A stretch of DNA of 64,000 bases, from positions 682,001 to 746,000 of the forward strand of contig JAJKFH010003927.1 of NCBI GenBank assembly GCA_023333565.1, in the 5' to 3' direction. Under the pieces are notes generated by a model, which was not told the origin of the DNA, did no database searches, and saw only the letters and a program-made list of their open reading frames with translations. The stretch's first letter is position 1; every line of letters starts with the position of its first letter. Of this stretch, positions 1 to 12,800 are shown piece by piece. Source of the stretch: Puffinus mauretanicus. Lineage: Eukaryota; Chordata; Aves; Procellariiformes; Procellariidae. A program made the translations under genes and the position numbers.

Positions 1-781
1 TTTATTAATAATAATTTAGCATTATTATTATGCCATTATAATTTTACTTCCCAGAAATGTATTTGAAGTCATGAATAACCCAGTTTTTTAAACATTCTTG
101 AACAACTGATAGTAAAATTTTATTTTCCGTGTAGTACTTTCCTCCTGTAATATGTGATTTTGACTAGAATGTGACAGTGTAAATGTTCTTTGCTGTTAAA
201 ATTCAGATGATACCGTACCTCAAGACTAACTGCAATGAAAATATTTTTATTATAGTTGCACAGGCTTTTTGATTATGCATTTTAATATAGAAGTAAATGT
301 TTTGATTGCTGGAAGCTTATTCTATCAAAACAAGCCCTTAGTAAGGAACAAAACTATTGGTAAAATGAGACTTTATTTAAAAAAAAACAAAACCAAAAAG
401 CCTTGCCAGTTATGTTTGAGGATTTGCACATCACCTCTGTTGCAAAATTAGGTATGATGCACTCATTAAAAATATCTCTCAAACTTGGTGCTAAAAATAT
501 GCCAGAGAGATTTATCATAATTATCTTAGCATTCATCTCATCATCTGTGATTTCTTTGAAATCTTTGTTACTTTGGTACAAGATAGAAGCTTACTGTCAT
601 GGAATCACTGAATTACTCCAAGTTGCCTTCCAATTAGTATGCTTACAGTAGGAACCAATGTTTGCCCGAGAGAATATAACAAAAACAAAGAGGAAAGCGG
701 GGAACAGAGGGAACTGCATGAAAACATTTTTATGGAAATGTGGGATTTTTGGTTTTCATTCAGACTTCTACTGTACCGTAG
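1..781 (+). other. RRP1B: RRP1B intron 1, 3' part
   Basis: AT-rich sequence upstream of the first visible RRP1B exon. No stretch matches the expected RRP1B N-terminus, so exon 1, the start codon and the promoter lie outside the window. The acceptor is the AG at 780-781. I see no repeat or RNA gene here. Confidence 0.75.
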
Positions 782-864
782 GTGGCTTCAGCCAAGAAGA
801 ACTGCTAAAAATATGGAAGGGCCTGTTCTATTGTATGTGGATGCAGGATAAACCTCTGCTACAG
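782..864 (+). CDS. RRP1B: RRP1B exon 2
   Basis: 83 nt, entering in phase 1 (it completes a split Gly codon) and leaving in phase 0. It encodes [16 protein letters not shown] followed by [12 protein letters not shown], nearly the same as the start of the Nop52 domain in vertebrate RRP1 proteins. Acceptor AG is at 780-781 and donor GT at 865-866. Confidence 0.93.
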
Positions 865-3800
865 GTATAGTAACTGGTTTTATATTTGCTTGAGTGAGTC
901 TCTTCTAAAATACACTATGGGGACATACTAATTTGAAATAGTGAAAATGACCTGAGTTTTGCTGACCTTTTTCTTTTCTTCCCCTGCTGTTCATATGTGG
1001 CATATGCAGGAGAGGTGACTATAACTCAGTGATTCTCACCACATGAACAGAAGCCTAAACGGTATCGTGTTTGGAGTCACCCTCTGAATGGCAGGTGTAG
1101 CTGGTTACCTTCTAAAACCAGAACTGGAATATATATACTGTTACGAAGCACATTGATTTGGTGGAATTAAAGCAGTAATAGCAGGTTGCCCTTAACTGCA
1201 ACTACCACGTACGTGCAACCTTTAGTTAGCGTAGTTTGAAAGTTTCACACTTCTCTTTTGTTAGTTCGATGGCACTTCCTCTACTACCAACTACTACCAC
1301 TTACCGTGGTCAACTACTGCCAGTTTGTCTCCCTACTTTCAAAAGATACCACTTTTGGAGTACCAGATCTTAGTAACCTCACTTAATCAGTTTTCAAATC
1401 ACTTGTCTGTTTGCATGAACGAGGTTTATCTCATACATAGCTCAGAGAGCTCTACCTACAATTAAGCTATATGAAAACAGTACCCCTAAAGTTTTACATA
1501 ATTTGTTAATTCAAATACATGGGATTTTTCTCTTCCTAATTTAATTTTGTCTACGGTCAAAAGATGATTTGTGCAGAGATCTGCTGAAACGAACAGGGCT
1601 TGATACCCTTGAATCTTCTCTTGCAACTGATCTAATGCCACTGGAAGGATAACTGTAGTACTAAAGCAGCTGTTAAGAGAATATTTTTAACTTTGAGGGA
1701 TGTTTCACGATACTCCTACTTTTACTGTTTTCTGGTTGCTTGTTTAGTGAGGAAACCAAGCTCTGAAATGTGCTGTACTAACTATATTTATTTACTTTTA
1801 GGAGGAACTTGCAGACAATATGTCACAGCTTATCCATGCGATTCAGAATACAGAGGCTCGTAAGTACTATTTCATTGTCTAACGCTTTGTAGGGTACTTT
1901 CACCTTTGGCAATTTTGAGGCCACTATAACAGTGCCATAATAGAGACAGCCAGATAGGGGTGCTGCTTTGGTTTTTTTCTTTGCTTTTTGTCCAACTGCT
2001 CGGTGTGATTGCATTAAGGGAAGCATGAGATGCGGTTTGTTTCTGGTTGTTGCAGGGGAAGAGTTGTATCTCCAGTGTCATAAAGGTGAGACTTTGCACG
2101 GTGGTTAGCAAAGCAAACTTGTCCCCTTACTTTGCCATTCTGCATAGACTTACTTGTTCTGTGTATTTCCTACTCAATACCAACTTTGTTTCATGAGCTG
2201 TTAAGCACCTAGTATTAAAAATGCACTTGAAACAGAGTGCTCAGTCAACGCCAGAACTTGCATGGGTAGAAATGAGTGCAGGATGGATATTTTGCTCTAA
2301 CTTATGTGTTTATAACACAAAATAGATATAAAGCTGTCCCTGTAATTACACTTGTCTTTAGAAGTGCTGTGTGCCTTGTGTTGTTCTGAAGTTTAACTGA
2401 CTTGTCCTTGTAGCCATCTCAAGCGTGTCTTCCTATAGCTCTATCTCTGTCACTAGGCAAATCCTTAGGGAAATGCATCCCTTTCTCATGTTTAAGTGAT
2501 TTTTTGAGATTCCTTTAGGTTAGCAAAATAAACTGTTGTGCCAGACATGCAGATATTTTTTCTTACTCTCTTACAGGACACCTGTTCATTCAGACATTTT
2601 GGCAAACTATGAACCGTGAATGGAATGGGATAGACAATCTGCGTCTTGATAAGTACTATATGGTAATACTAACTCTCTTGTAGATCTTTTCTGCAAGAAA
2701 AAATGTGGTGGTGCTGTGCTGGAAGGCAGCTTTGTCCGCACATGCATTTATGTATATTGTAAGAGAAGTCAAGTGACTATCTTCTTGACGCATTGCAAGA
2801 GATACTTGTTTTAAAGGCTTTCACTCACCGATGCAAATCTAAAAGCCATTACGGTTTCTGTCATGCTGCAAGTGCTTTCTTGTTTGCCTTCCTTTATAAC
2901 ATAGTGACGTTTCTCACTGATTTCTATGCGAAATATAAATACTGTCTTAGAGCACACTGCATCAACATCAGTTATTTAGATCGGACTGTTTAAAGACTTT
3001 TTTATGACTCTGTGTAAAGTAGTTGTCACTAGAACCCCAATTTTCTACCACTAAAGTATCCACTGCAGTGCATTCAGCTTTCAGAATTCTTTTTATAGAA
3101 AACACTGTATTAAAACAAATAGTAAAATCAGAGAGAGTGAGAGTAAAATGAGAGAAAAATCTTAAAAGACCTACCTTTGTAAAGAACAAAATCACATTAA
3201 TCATCTTCTTTGAAAGAAGCAGGCACATTCACTGCTGTTTTTTGTTTCTCAATGTTAGCAGACACCAGGTATTTTAGTAGGTGAAGTGTTTTGAGCCAGT
3301 TTAATGTAGCTATTTTACATATGGCTGTCTCTTAGTGCAAGTTTCAAGTAAATTAAATTATTATTGTTATCATTTGTCCCCTATTGTTTTCTCCAGTTTA
3401 AGCTGTGGGGTTTTTTAGATTTGGCAGCACTTAATGAAGAAATCGAGGTGATGGAGCAAGAGAAAGCTATATAGTAGAAATGGTCATGGATTTTTCTGGG
3501 CTTAGGATATGAAAATAGTTTATTGTCTTTTGAGCTTCACAGCATCCTTCTGTTGCTTGACATGATAGACAAGTCTGTCAAAAAGTTCATATGAGGAAGC
3601 TTTCCACCTTGTGCTACGAAGAACTTTACTAAGAAGTCTATTCATCTTACAGACACAGTAACTCCTTTATCTGTTTTCATGAGCAACATGTATAACAAAT
3701 TTTGTACTTTACAGCTAATGCGTATGATTTTGAGGCAATCCTTTGAAGTGCTGAAAAGAAATGAATGGGATGAAAGGTAAGCAGATTTCTGAATGTGGTT

Positions 3801-6800
3801 GCATCATAAAGAAGTTGCCCAATTTACTTTTATCAAATATATTTTCATTTAATAGATCCTTTTTCTCCATAGCTGGCACTGTCACGAAGTCTCAACACTA
3901 AGGCTTATTTGTATTCCAGATCACTTACGATATGTAGTTTAGAAACAAAGTTAGGTGTTACGCTTCGTTAAGATAAATACACACTGCAATCGATAACTCT
4001 CATGTTCACCTAAGCCATTTAGTGCGTGTTTCACAGAAAGAGATTTGAGAAAGTAATTAATGTAGTATGCCTATGCAAAACCTAAACGTAGGAGCTTGTT
4101 GTGTGGTATTCCAAGCAGTCATGAAATCTGAGGACTCCAAATTTATAATGGAGTTTGCTAGAACTGACTGATTTGACTGATCTGACTGGTAGTCAGGAGA
4201 GCTATCAATGGAATATCAATTTATGTGGAGAGATTAGACACGGAACCTGCATCCCAGAAAATGAATTTTTTGTTGGTTGTGTTGTTTTTCTGATTGGCTG
4301 TAACTTTTTTTAAATTTTTTTTTTTTAATTTTTATTTTACTGTGTTTAATCATGGTGACTTATCTTTTGATAAGACAGAACTACTTAACTGTAGATTGGC
4401 TTCCTGTTTGTTGTATACATCAGTGGTTTTGTTTGTACTTCTTCCATATTCTACCAAATGGCAAGTAATTGCAGTCATCTTGCTCTGTATAGAGCTCTTG
4501 TGCCACTTCTAAGCTCGCTCTGTGTTTAAACTGATGAAGAGCTTTAAGTCTTTTAATTAAAAGTGCTTAATAACCTAGTGTTAAGGTTACCCTTTCTCTC
4601 TCTTGCCTTCTAAATGTGGAATGCATGTAGGCATGTTTTTGTGCAAGTGGAAAGGAATGCAAAGCTGAAGTACACCCCATCCCCTCTGTTCTACCTTAAT
4701 TCTGCATTGAGTAAATGCCCACAGGTTGAAGAGGTGAAAATTCTCCTCGACAGGAACAGAGAGTGTGGCAGGAGGTTTGATAAAGCCGAAGCCCTTCTTC
4801 CCCACGTGCGTTCCCGTGGCAGAGACATGGTCACCCAAACTGATCTCTGACAAGGTTTCTTAGGGCTTTGGCCTCCCTTTTTGCAGCTTCACTGGAAGGA
4901 TGGCCTGGAGGCCCTTCACCACCAGAGGAGGCAGTGTGGGAAGAGAAGATCATGATTCCTTTCTTTGCAGAGTAAGGGAGCTCAAGAGCTGCTGTTCCCT
5001 CCTAGGTGGAGCCTAGAAGCTGCCTAGCATGTCTTCCATTTCTCTTTTCTTTGAAAATGCTTTTGAAGAGAGGAGTATTGAAGTAAAATTGAAATAATCT
5101 TTATGGTTTTGAAATGCTTTAAAATTCTCTTTGGAACTGGAAACGTTTGTTCTGGGCAAAATTGCAGGAGGTCCCACAGAACGCCAGGGGAGAAAGTGTG
5201 GAATACACAAAGCTTCACTTTCCTGAAAGACAGCAAGGATAGGCCTCAGAAAAAAAAGAAGAAAAAAGTCCCAAGTGCTGCTTAGATGCAGCAATGGCAA
5301 CACATGTCTCTGAGCCATGTCACTCCAGCAGTATTTGTTAGTACTCCAGAAGTCAGTAACTGAACAGAGCCACAGTCCTACTTGTACACAGCTTAGTCAC
5401 TTCTGGCTTGAGCTATTGGGATGGTGATTTTTTTATGCCTAGCTTAGTCCTCGATCTGTTCTTCAGTGTAATTGTTTTGCTCTAAGGGACAGTGGATACA
5501 TGCTTTAATGAAGACAAAGTCTGCACCGTTGAAATGAGTTTGAGAAGGATCAGTATTAAATTTAATCCTTGAGTGTGCACCAAAATGAAAATCGTCTCAT
5601 AAAATGGAAGCGTATGAGGTGTTGCCCATCAAGGATGGATGAATGCGACAGCTGTGTCTTCAGAATGCCCTGCTCAAATGGCAGAATCCCTCCTCCCACC
5701 CATCAATAATACGGCATAATAAACTTCAGTCCAAATTAAGGTGTGAATTTTAAAACAGTGATTTTCACTGTAGCGAACTGTGTTGAGTGGATGCTACAAA
5801 ATCATCTAGACTGTAAGGAGTTCTGATTATCAATGAATTTTTTTAAAAGTTTGCTTTAAGATGTGAAAATTGGTCACTGGATTTATTTTTTATGAATGTT
5901 GGACACCCATCCTAAAGAACTGGTAAAACTGTGAATTACTAGAGTTTGTTTTCAAAGCAAATAGAACATGAGCAATTGAATATGAATATCTTGTTCTTTT
6001 TTTTCTCTTCTTTTTTTTTTTCAGTCTAATTGAACTATTCCTGCAGCTACTAATGAAAGAAGTTATGGACCCAGACAGCAACGCTCCCACTGGGATAAAG
6101 TTACATTTCATTGATATCTATCTGAATGAATTGGCTAAAGTTGGTGCAAAAGAGGTTAGAAAATACATTGTGATTTTCTTCCTGATTAATGTTAACTGTG
6201 GCATGCAGCATTTTAGAAGAAGTAGAATTGTTAGATTATGTATGTGGCTTAACAGTTTTAAATGTAACATAGCAACATTGAATAAGCAGGAAGAGTGACT
6301 TATTACAATTTATGCTTTTACTTTTGTTCATGTCTTACTATAGACAGTGAGAATACAGTAGTTTCTCTCAAGTTCCTGAGTACTGGTATACTGCTCCAAA
6401 TTGAGGTTGGAAATAGCAATAGAAAAGTTAAACCATTCTCATTTGTTTCTTTCAACAGAAAGGACTTAACATCTTTTCCCTTGTGTGAACATGTTTGCCA
6501 ATCTTTGCTTTTGCAAAAACTGACATAAAGCCTGCTCTTGGCTGATTGTATAATACACCTAAATAGAGGAAGAAAGTGAGCTTTCAAAGTTGTCTATTAT
6601 TTGCTTATTGTTGGCTTCAAGCGTTGTTGCCTGTGCATTGAGCAATTTACCCTCTACATCCAGCTGTTCATTTTGCTGATGACATCTGTCTTGCTCTGCT
6701 GTGTTTTGCTGTTTCAGTTGCCCTAAATTTTGGTTGATGTTATAGTGCTACAGAGTTTTGCAGCAACTGAAAGCCTGTTACTGCAGCTGTCGCTGCTGAA

Positions 6801-9800
6801 CTTCTTCCAGAGCCTATCTCCTGTTACTCCACTGGAGTGAGGTACCTGCTGCCCCACACTTCGTTCCAGGCTTCTGCTCATTTACCTCCTCTTGTTTCTG
6901 GCATCTGATACATCTCCTTGGAATGGATGAAGCTGTTAGCGATTTTCCATTTGTATTCTTTGCAGTCAGTACTGAAAGCAATCCTGCCTGCAGCTTTTGT
7001 GGTTCTGGATTGTGGAGTGTGAGAGAGAAGATGTCTGCACAAGAGAAGTGCCTGCACTTGGAGCCCAAATAATTTCTGCAGCTCTACAGTCACTAAACCC
7101 TCATTCCATGGCCAAGCCACTCACAGGAAGCATGGGGAATTAGTCCCCTAGACTATTTGAAATCACAGCTGATGCTCATAAATTGAATTTAGGGAAGGAT
7201 TTTTATTTTTAGTGCTATTGACACTGTTTGGTCCAAGTGGTCTGGTTAAGAGAAACCCAGATCTTACTCATGTCTGCCTCAGACCTTCTTTGTGAAAGAG
7301 CACAAAATTATTTATGTTTTCTCTGTTTCATGTTTCCATATGTAAAATAAGAAGCTTTGTTATATTTCTGTACTAAGTAGATTAAAGTCTGCAAAGCAGT
7401 CAACATTTTTATAATGATTCCAGGGAATATCTGGAAGTTAGTGGTAGCAGTGGTAACAAAAAGTCACTGGATACTCCTGTCAGTTGGGATTAGACACTAT
7501 GCTGAAAGACTTTGACTTAACTTCTTAAAGAACGTCCCCCTACACCAAATATTCAAGGAATTTGAGTGTACACATACAATATTTACTGTACTAATTATTT
7601 TTTTTCTTCTAATCATACAGCTCACAGCAGACCAGAATCTCAAGTTCATTGAACCTTTCTGCAAAATTGCTGCCAAATCAAAGGAGTAAGTTTAATGAAA
7701 GGATAAATATTTTTTTAAGAATTAAGAAATTCTGCATATACCATTTCACATGTAATAAATGGATTGAAGAAAAGTCGTAATATAATTTCAGAATGTAGAG
7801 AAAGAAGGATATTTTACTAATGATGTGCAGAGTCATTTGAAGATAACGTGTGTTTATCAAAGCTATAGATAATTTTCATGGATTTATAAGAACTATATCA
7901 ACCTCTGTTGGTTGGTTTTGTCTGTTTTTCTTTTTTTTTAAACATGCATAGAACAGCTGAGCTGGTTAGATTCTTTGTTGTTACAGTGTAATATAGAGCA
8001 ACATATAAACACAGTGAAATTTAAGAGGGAAACATTGGCAGGCCACTATTTGGATTAAAGGACTGCTCTTTAGGAAGTAACAGGTTCACTTTCCTCATCT
8101 GGAGAGCTAGATGCTCTTCCACTTTCTTCCTTCTTACCCATTTTCCCTGTATCCCTCAAATTTCCACTTTTTTAATGTGAGAGGGGAGGGTGTGTATGCT
8201 TCTGCCTTTCAACTCTCATCCCTGCTCTCCTGTAACACAGTCGATGCGTGCTGCATGCCGTAGCCACTGGTATCTTTGAGATCATTGTGGATCAGTCCCC
8301 CTACGCCATCGAGGACCTAATGAAAGAACTGGGTAGCAACAATGATGAGGAGGAAGTGTCTGAAGAAGACAAACAGGAAAATGAAGAGGTGCTTAAAACC
8401 AAAGGTGAGAAGGAAGTTCTAAATAGCCTTGGTAACACTTGCTAGGTTTTAAAATCTCTTTCTTAGAAATACATTTCTGCTCTGATCCAGTCAAACACAT
8501 GTTCAAGGTGTTGTAAGCGTAATTGTGTTTTCTGCTCTTCCCTTCGCAAGTGCTTAAATAAAGTGACTGCAAAAATCAGTGGTCTCTATAAAACCAGGCA
8601 ATATCAGCTTTCTGCAACAATGCTAGATGATAACCCAGTCTGGCTTTTGGCTCTTGGATGTCCATAACATTTTTGAAGAAGATGAGGTTTTGGCATTCTG
8701 TGGGAGTTTTAAATTAAAAAAAAAAATTAAAAAAAGCTGAGCAGGAAGGCTTTCAATACAGACATACTGTGGTACAGAGGCAATTTTTTAAAAGGCGCTC
8801 AGATAATGCCACAGTTATGTATTGCATAATGGTGACATAAAGTAATTAAATCAGTCCAGACTCACAAGATCACGTGAAGAAAAATGCACCTGATCTTCCA
8901 TCTATCAAAGTAGTGCGTGCTATCTCGGTTTTTACAAACTAAACATTAATATACAGTCTTTTTTTTATAATAGCAAACAGATGTTTGTCAAGAAAATCAG
9001 CACAGAGCTCTGAAAAAACAGAGGCTGTTTGTGAAAATGCTGATGATGGTATCGGGACTGTTCTTCAGGTTTGTGGCTTGCTTGCTCTGTTATTGATACT
9101 CCCCCGCTGTTTTCTTTATTCCTATCCCTATCAAGAGGTACAGAAGTAAAGGGTGTTAATCGGATAAACACATTACAAAATTTTAATCTCCTTCTGCTTG
9201 AATGTAAGGTGGTATTTATGTAATGTGTACTCTGTGAGTAGTTTATAAGAAAATAAATTCATATCTAAATTCTGAATTCTTCTTTCCTTTCTCCCATACC
9301 GTCTTTTTTTCTGCTCCTCCCTTCCTGTTTCAGGAGTTCAAAAATGTATGGCAAAAGCCAAGTCACTGTGGGTGGTGAAGCAATCAGCATGAGTTTCATT
9401 GACAATAAGAACAAAAGTAATGGATGATGGGATACATAGGAGAAAGGGTAACATGTTGCAATTTGGGTTTTTTAAGACCCTCTTCCAGTGCAGTGTAGTG
9501 TTTTTGACAGATCCACCAATCAAACATACATGCAGGTAGATATGCTTCATGTGTCTGTGGCTTTTAAGCAAGAATTAGGACATGACACACTTTAAATCTG
9601 ATATTTAGCTAAATATTTGTGGGAGTTTTGAAGTTGGTTGGCTTCTCTCTTGAGTAAGAATTAAGGTTAGGAATGTTTGAGAAAGTGATAATGAGTTCAA
9701 CTGTTCTGTTAACGAAGCAATCATCTGTAAAAGTCAGTATACGCGTGTGAAGGGGGTGTAAATTTCAACAGAGAAAAAAATACTTTGGGTTTGAAGGAAG

Positions 9801-12800
9801 TGGCTGTTTAAAAGATGTGTATGCTACTTAAAGTGTTGATAACGTGAGTGGCATTGGGTTATCTTGCATGAATAAGCTAACTGAGAAAAGCTGTATCATA
9901 CTTTCCTCCAACAGTTTGATTATAAGGCTGTTGCTGACAAACTCTTTGAGGTGGCGAGCAAGAAAAATACACCTTCCCTTAACAGAAAGCGTCTGTACAA
10001 GCTGGTCAAAAAGTGAGTTCTGTTGAAATGCACCTTGCATGCACCTTTCTCCCCACCCTTGCTTGTCCTGGTGATAACGTCACGAGAGCAGGCTTGTCTC
10101 ACAGCCCTGGCTAACATGCATAAGGTGCCTGAAGCCTGTGCTGCTGTTCCTCACTGGTACTGGACAACTGCAGCTCGCTGAGGTGTATCTACACCGGGTG
10201 GATTTGTACTGCAGGATGTGACACCAGATTGTGTGTGATGCAAATTACAGATAATGGGAGAAGTATTAAATTGCTCTTTTCTCAATACTTCCAGTGATTT
10301 GGTTTGAGTTTTTGGATTTCTGAGGCAGATCTCTTCTGGAATGAGCTCCTTGTAACTTCCTGTGTAAAATATGTTGTTCCTATTTTGACAAAACCATAAG
10401 AAGTACAGTGACACTATGCTACTAGTGTTATTATTGGTACTAAACCAGTAATACTGTTTTGTTTTTCTTTCTCTCCCTTCCACCCCACCTCCAGGTTCCA
10501 GGACTTAGCAGAAGGTAAGGACTGAGCAGCACACAGAGACAGCACACAGTTTCTTTCTGTTAAAGGATATATGATGTTCCCATACAATGTGTATTGCAAA
10601 TCTTTTTTTCTTTTTTTTTTAAATGTGTATTTCAAGGATACTGTTTGGGGGGGGTTGTAGGGTTTTTTAAATCTCATTAAAACACATTACACGTTTTTGG
10701 TGAGATGGCCAAATCCCCTTCACAATTTGAGCAACCCTGTACTTTGTCCTTAAATGAAAGATGATTATTTTTACTTAAACAAATAGGAATCACTTGTATG
10801 ATTTTCTTCCAGGTTGAGTAGGGAACAAGGAGTTGATTTTCTTTCTGTGGGAATTATGCTGTATATGAACAGCATAACTGTTCAGAGAAATAGAACTAGA
10901 AACATAGAAACTGTTCAATAGAAAATACTGTGAGTTTTCAGATACCTTATCCTTCCTCCTCAACAGGAATCTTCCCCCAAGATTTTCCCGAAGATGTTTC
11001 TACAGATGAAGACGATGATGAATTCAGCAGGGGAAGGCGAAAGAAAAAAGCTGTCAAGCCTTGGGAGAAAAACAAGTTGGAAAAAGTAACAGGTAAGGCA
11101 AGATCAACCTTTGGAAGAGAGACAATCTGCAGTCTCTTGTGTAATTTGGCAAAGTATCAGATACAAGCAGCTCTGAAGAAGGCAGACCTGTTGTTCAGGA
11201 TGTGCTGATTTGTATCACGTAGTGATGAAGGTTAAATGTGAAATTAAGGTCTCTTTGAAAGTGGTGGGAATTTTGTTACCAATTTTGAGCCAAGTGTCAC
11301 CTCGAAAATTTCAGTCAAAAGCGGAACTGGAAGCAGTTGTTTGCATTGCTGCATTGAGCAGTTCCATTTACTGTAGGAAAACGGAAACGTGTCAGTCTTC
11401 TTAAAACAGGATGACTGTTAGAATATAGGAATTTGGGGATGTTTCTGGAAAGGTGAAGAGTTACTGAGAATCACATGCAAGTATCTCTAGCATCACGGCT
11501 TATATTGACATGGCACAAGCCAAATCATACCCAAAAGTATCTCACCAAGCTACTGAACCTCTGAGTTGCCCTTCTGATGGGCTTAACAGGTGGGTAATAA
11601 CAACTTTTTCTGGCAATATTACTATACAAAATAGGGTTACTAGAGGGAATGGCTTAGATGTTAGCTGTGACAAGGCAAGATCAGCAAAATATTAATTAGG
11701 CCAGGCGTCAGAGGAATGCAATGTCCTGACCAGCTGTAATAGTAAAACTGTTGTGCTGGCTGATAGCAGAAAAATGGTATGCCTATCATAAAAGAAAAGA
11801 GGAAAAGAAACAAACAAGCAAACAACCCCCCCCCATAGAATAGAGTTCAGTTGTTGTAAGTAGCTTTGTGTTTCACATCTGTGTTATATGGCATTCTTTT
11901 TGGGGTCAATTTAGAGGATGAACAGGACATGTCAAGTGCGAAGGAGGCATCAGTTCCCCAGAAAAAGAGGAAAAAAAGGAAGAAGAGGGACAGCCCAAGT
12001 GCTGATTCTGGAACAGCTGATGGAAATCGTGAGGAAGGAATAGCTGAAACATCTGGATCTAATGTTTTTAGCCGGGGAAAGGTGCCAAAAAATAACAAGG
12101 AAAGGAAGAAAAAGAAATTGCTAGTAAATGAGGCAAATGAGACCACAAATGTAGCAGCTGACACCAGAGGAAATCACAGTATCTCTGCACAGAACCATCC
12201 GATGGACGCAGAACAGAGTAAAAAGAGTCAGTTGAAGAAAATGAATCGAAAAGTGCAAAATGTTCCTGTAAAGCCAGCGTGTCAGAATGGACCAGCTCAT
12301 GCCAGTGGGGCAGAGGATGTCAGCCCATTTGTCACACCGTTAACTCCTAAGGTTGTGAAAAAGAAACAGAAAGCAGGGGCTGTGTTGGTGAATGGGAATA
12401 CCCTTTTGCAGCAGACTGACGTGAAATCCAACAAGGAGGGCTTGCTGGGGACTCTGTCAGGAGATGCAGACTCTCAATCTGCACCCTCCAGAAAGGTCAA
12501 ATTGAAGACAAAGCTTGTTGGTTTGGAAGGGATGAAGGTCTCCAGTCAGAAAGCAGCAACCTTGAAAAAGAAGAGAAAAGTAAAAGAGGTGTTAAACTCT
12601 GTCGAAGCCAATGGAGTTCTGGAGACTGCGTGCAAGAAAAGCAGGAAGGGGGTACGTAGACTTCATTCTTTTCTCTGCCTTCTTCATGAACTGCCAGGCT
12701 CATTTTCAAATTTGGCTTTAGTTTTCTGAGTGTGGGGCTTCACGGGCAGGCTGCATGCTGATGTCATCATGCATTGTCACCAAAAATAACTCAATTCCTC

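Noticed and set aside
8981..9068. Alternative acceptor for RRP1B exon 9 at the AG at 8979-8980
   Set aside because: It leaves an open stretch but changes the phase, so exon 10 would be read out of frame. The upstream acceptor gives a continuous protein ending in VLQ before FDYKA.
11866..11914. ATG-initiated start upstream of RRP1B exon 13
   Set aside because: The in-frame sequence before 11915 is intronic. The acceptor AG at 11913-11914 and phase continuity with exon 12 place the exon start at 11915.
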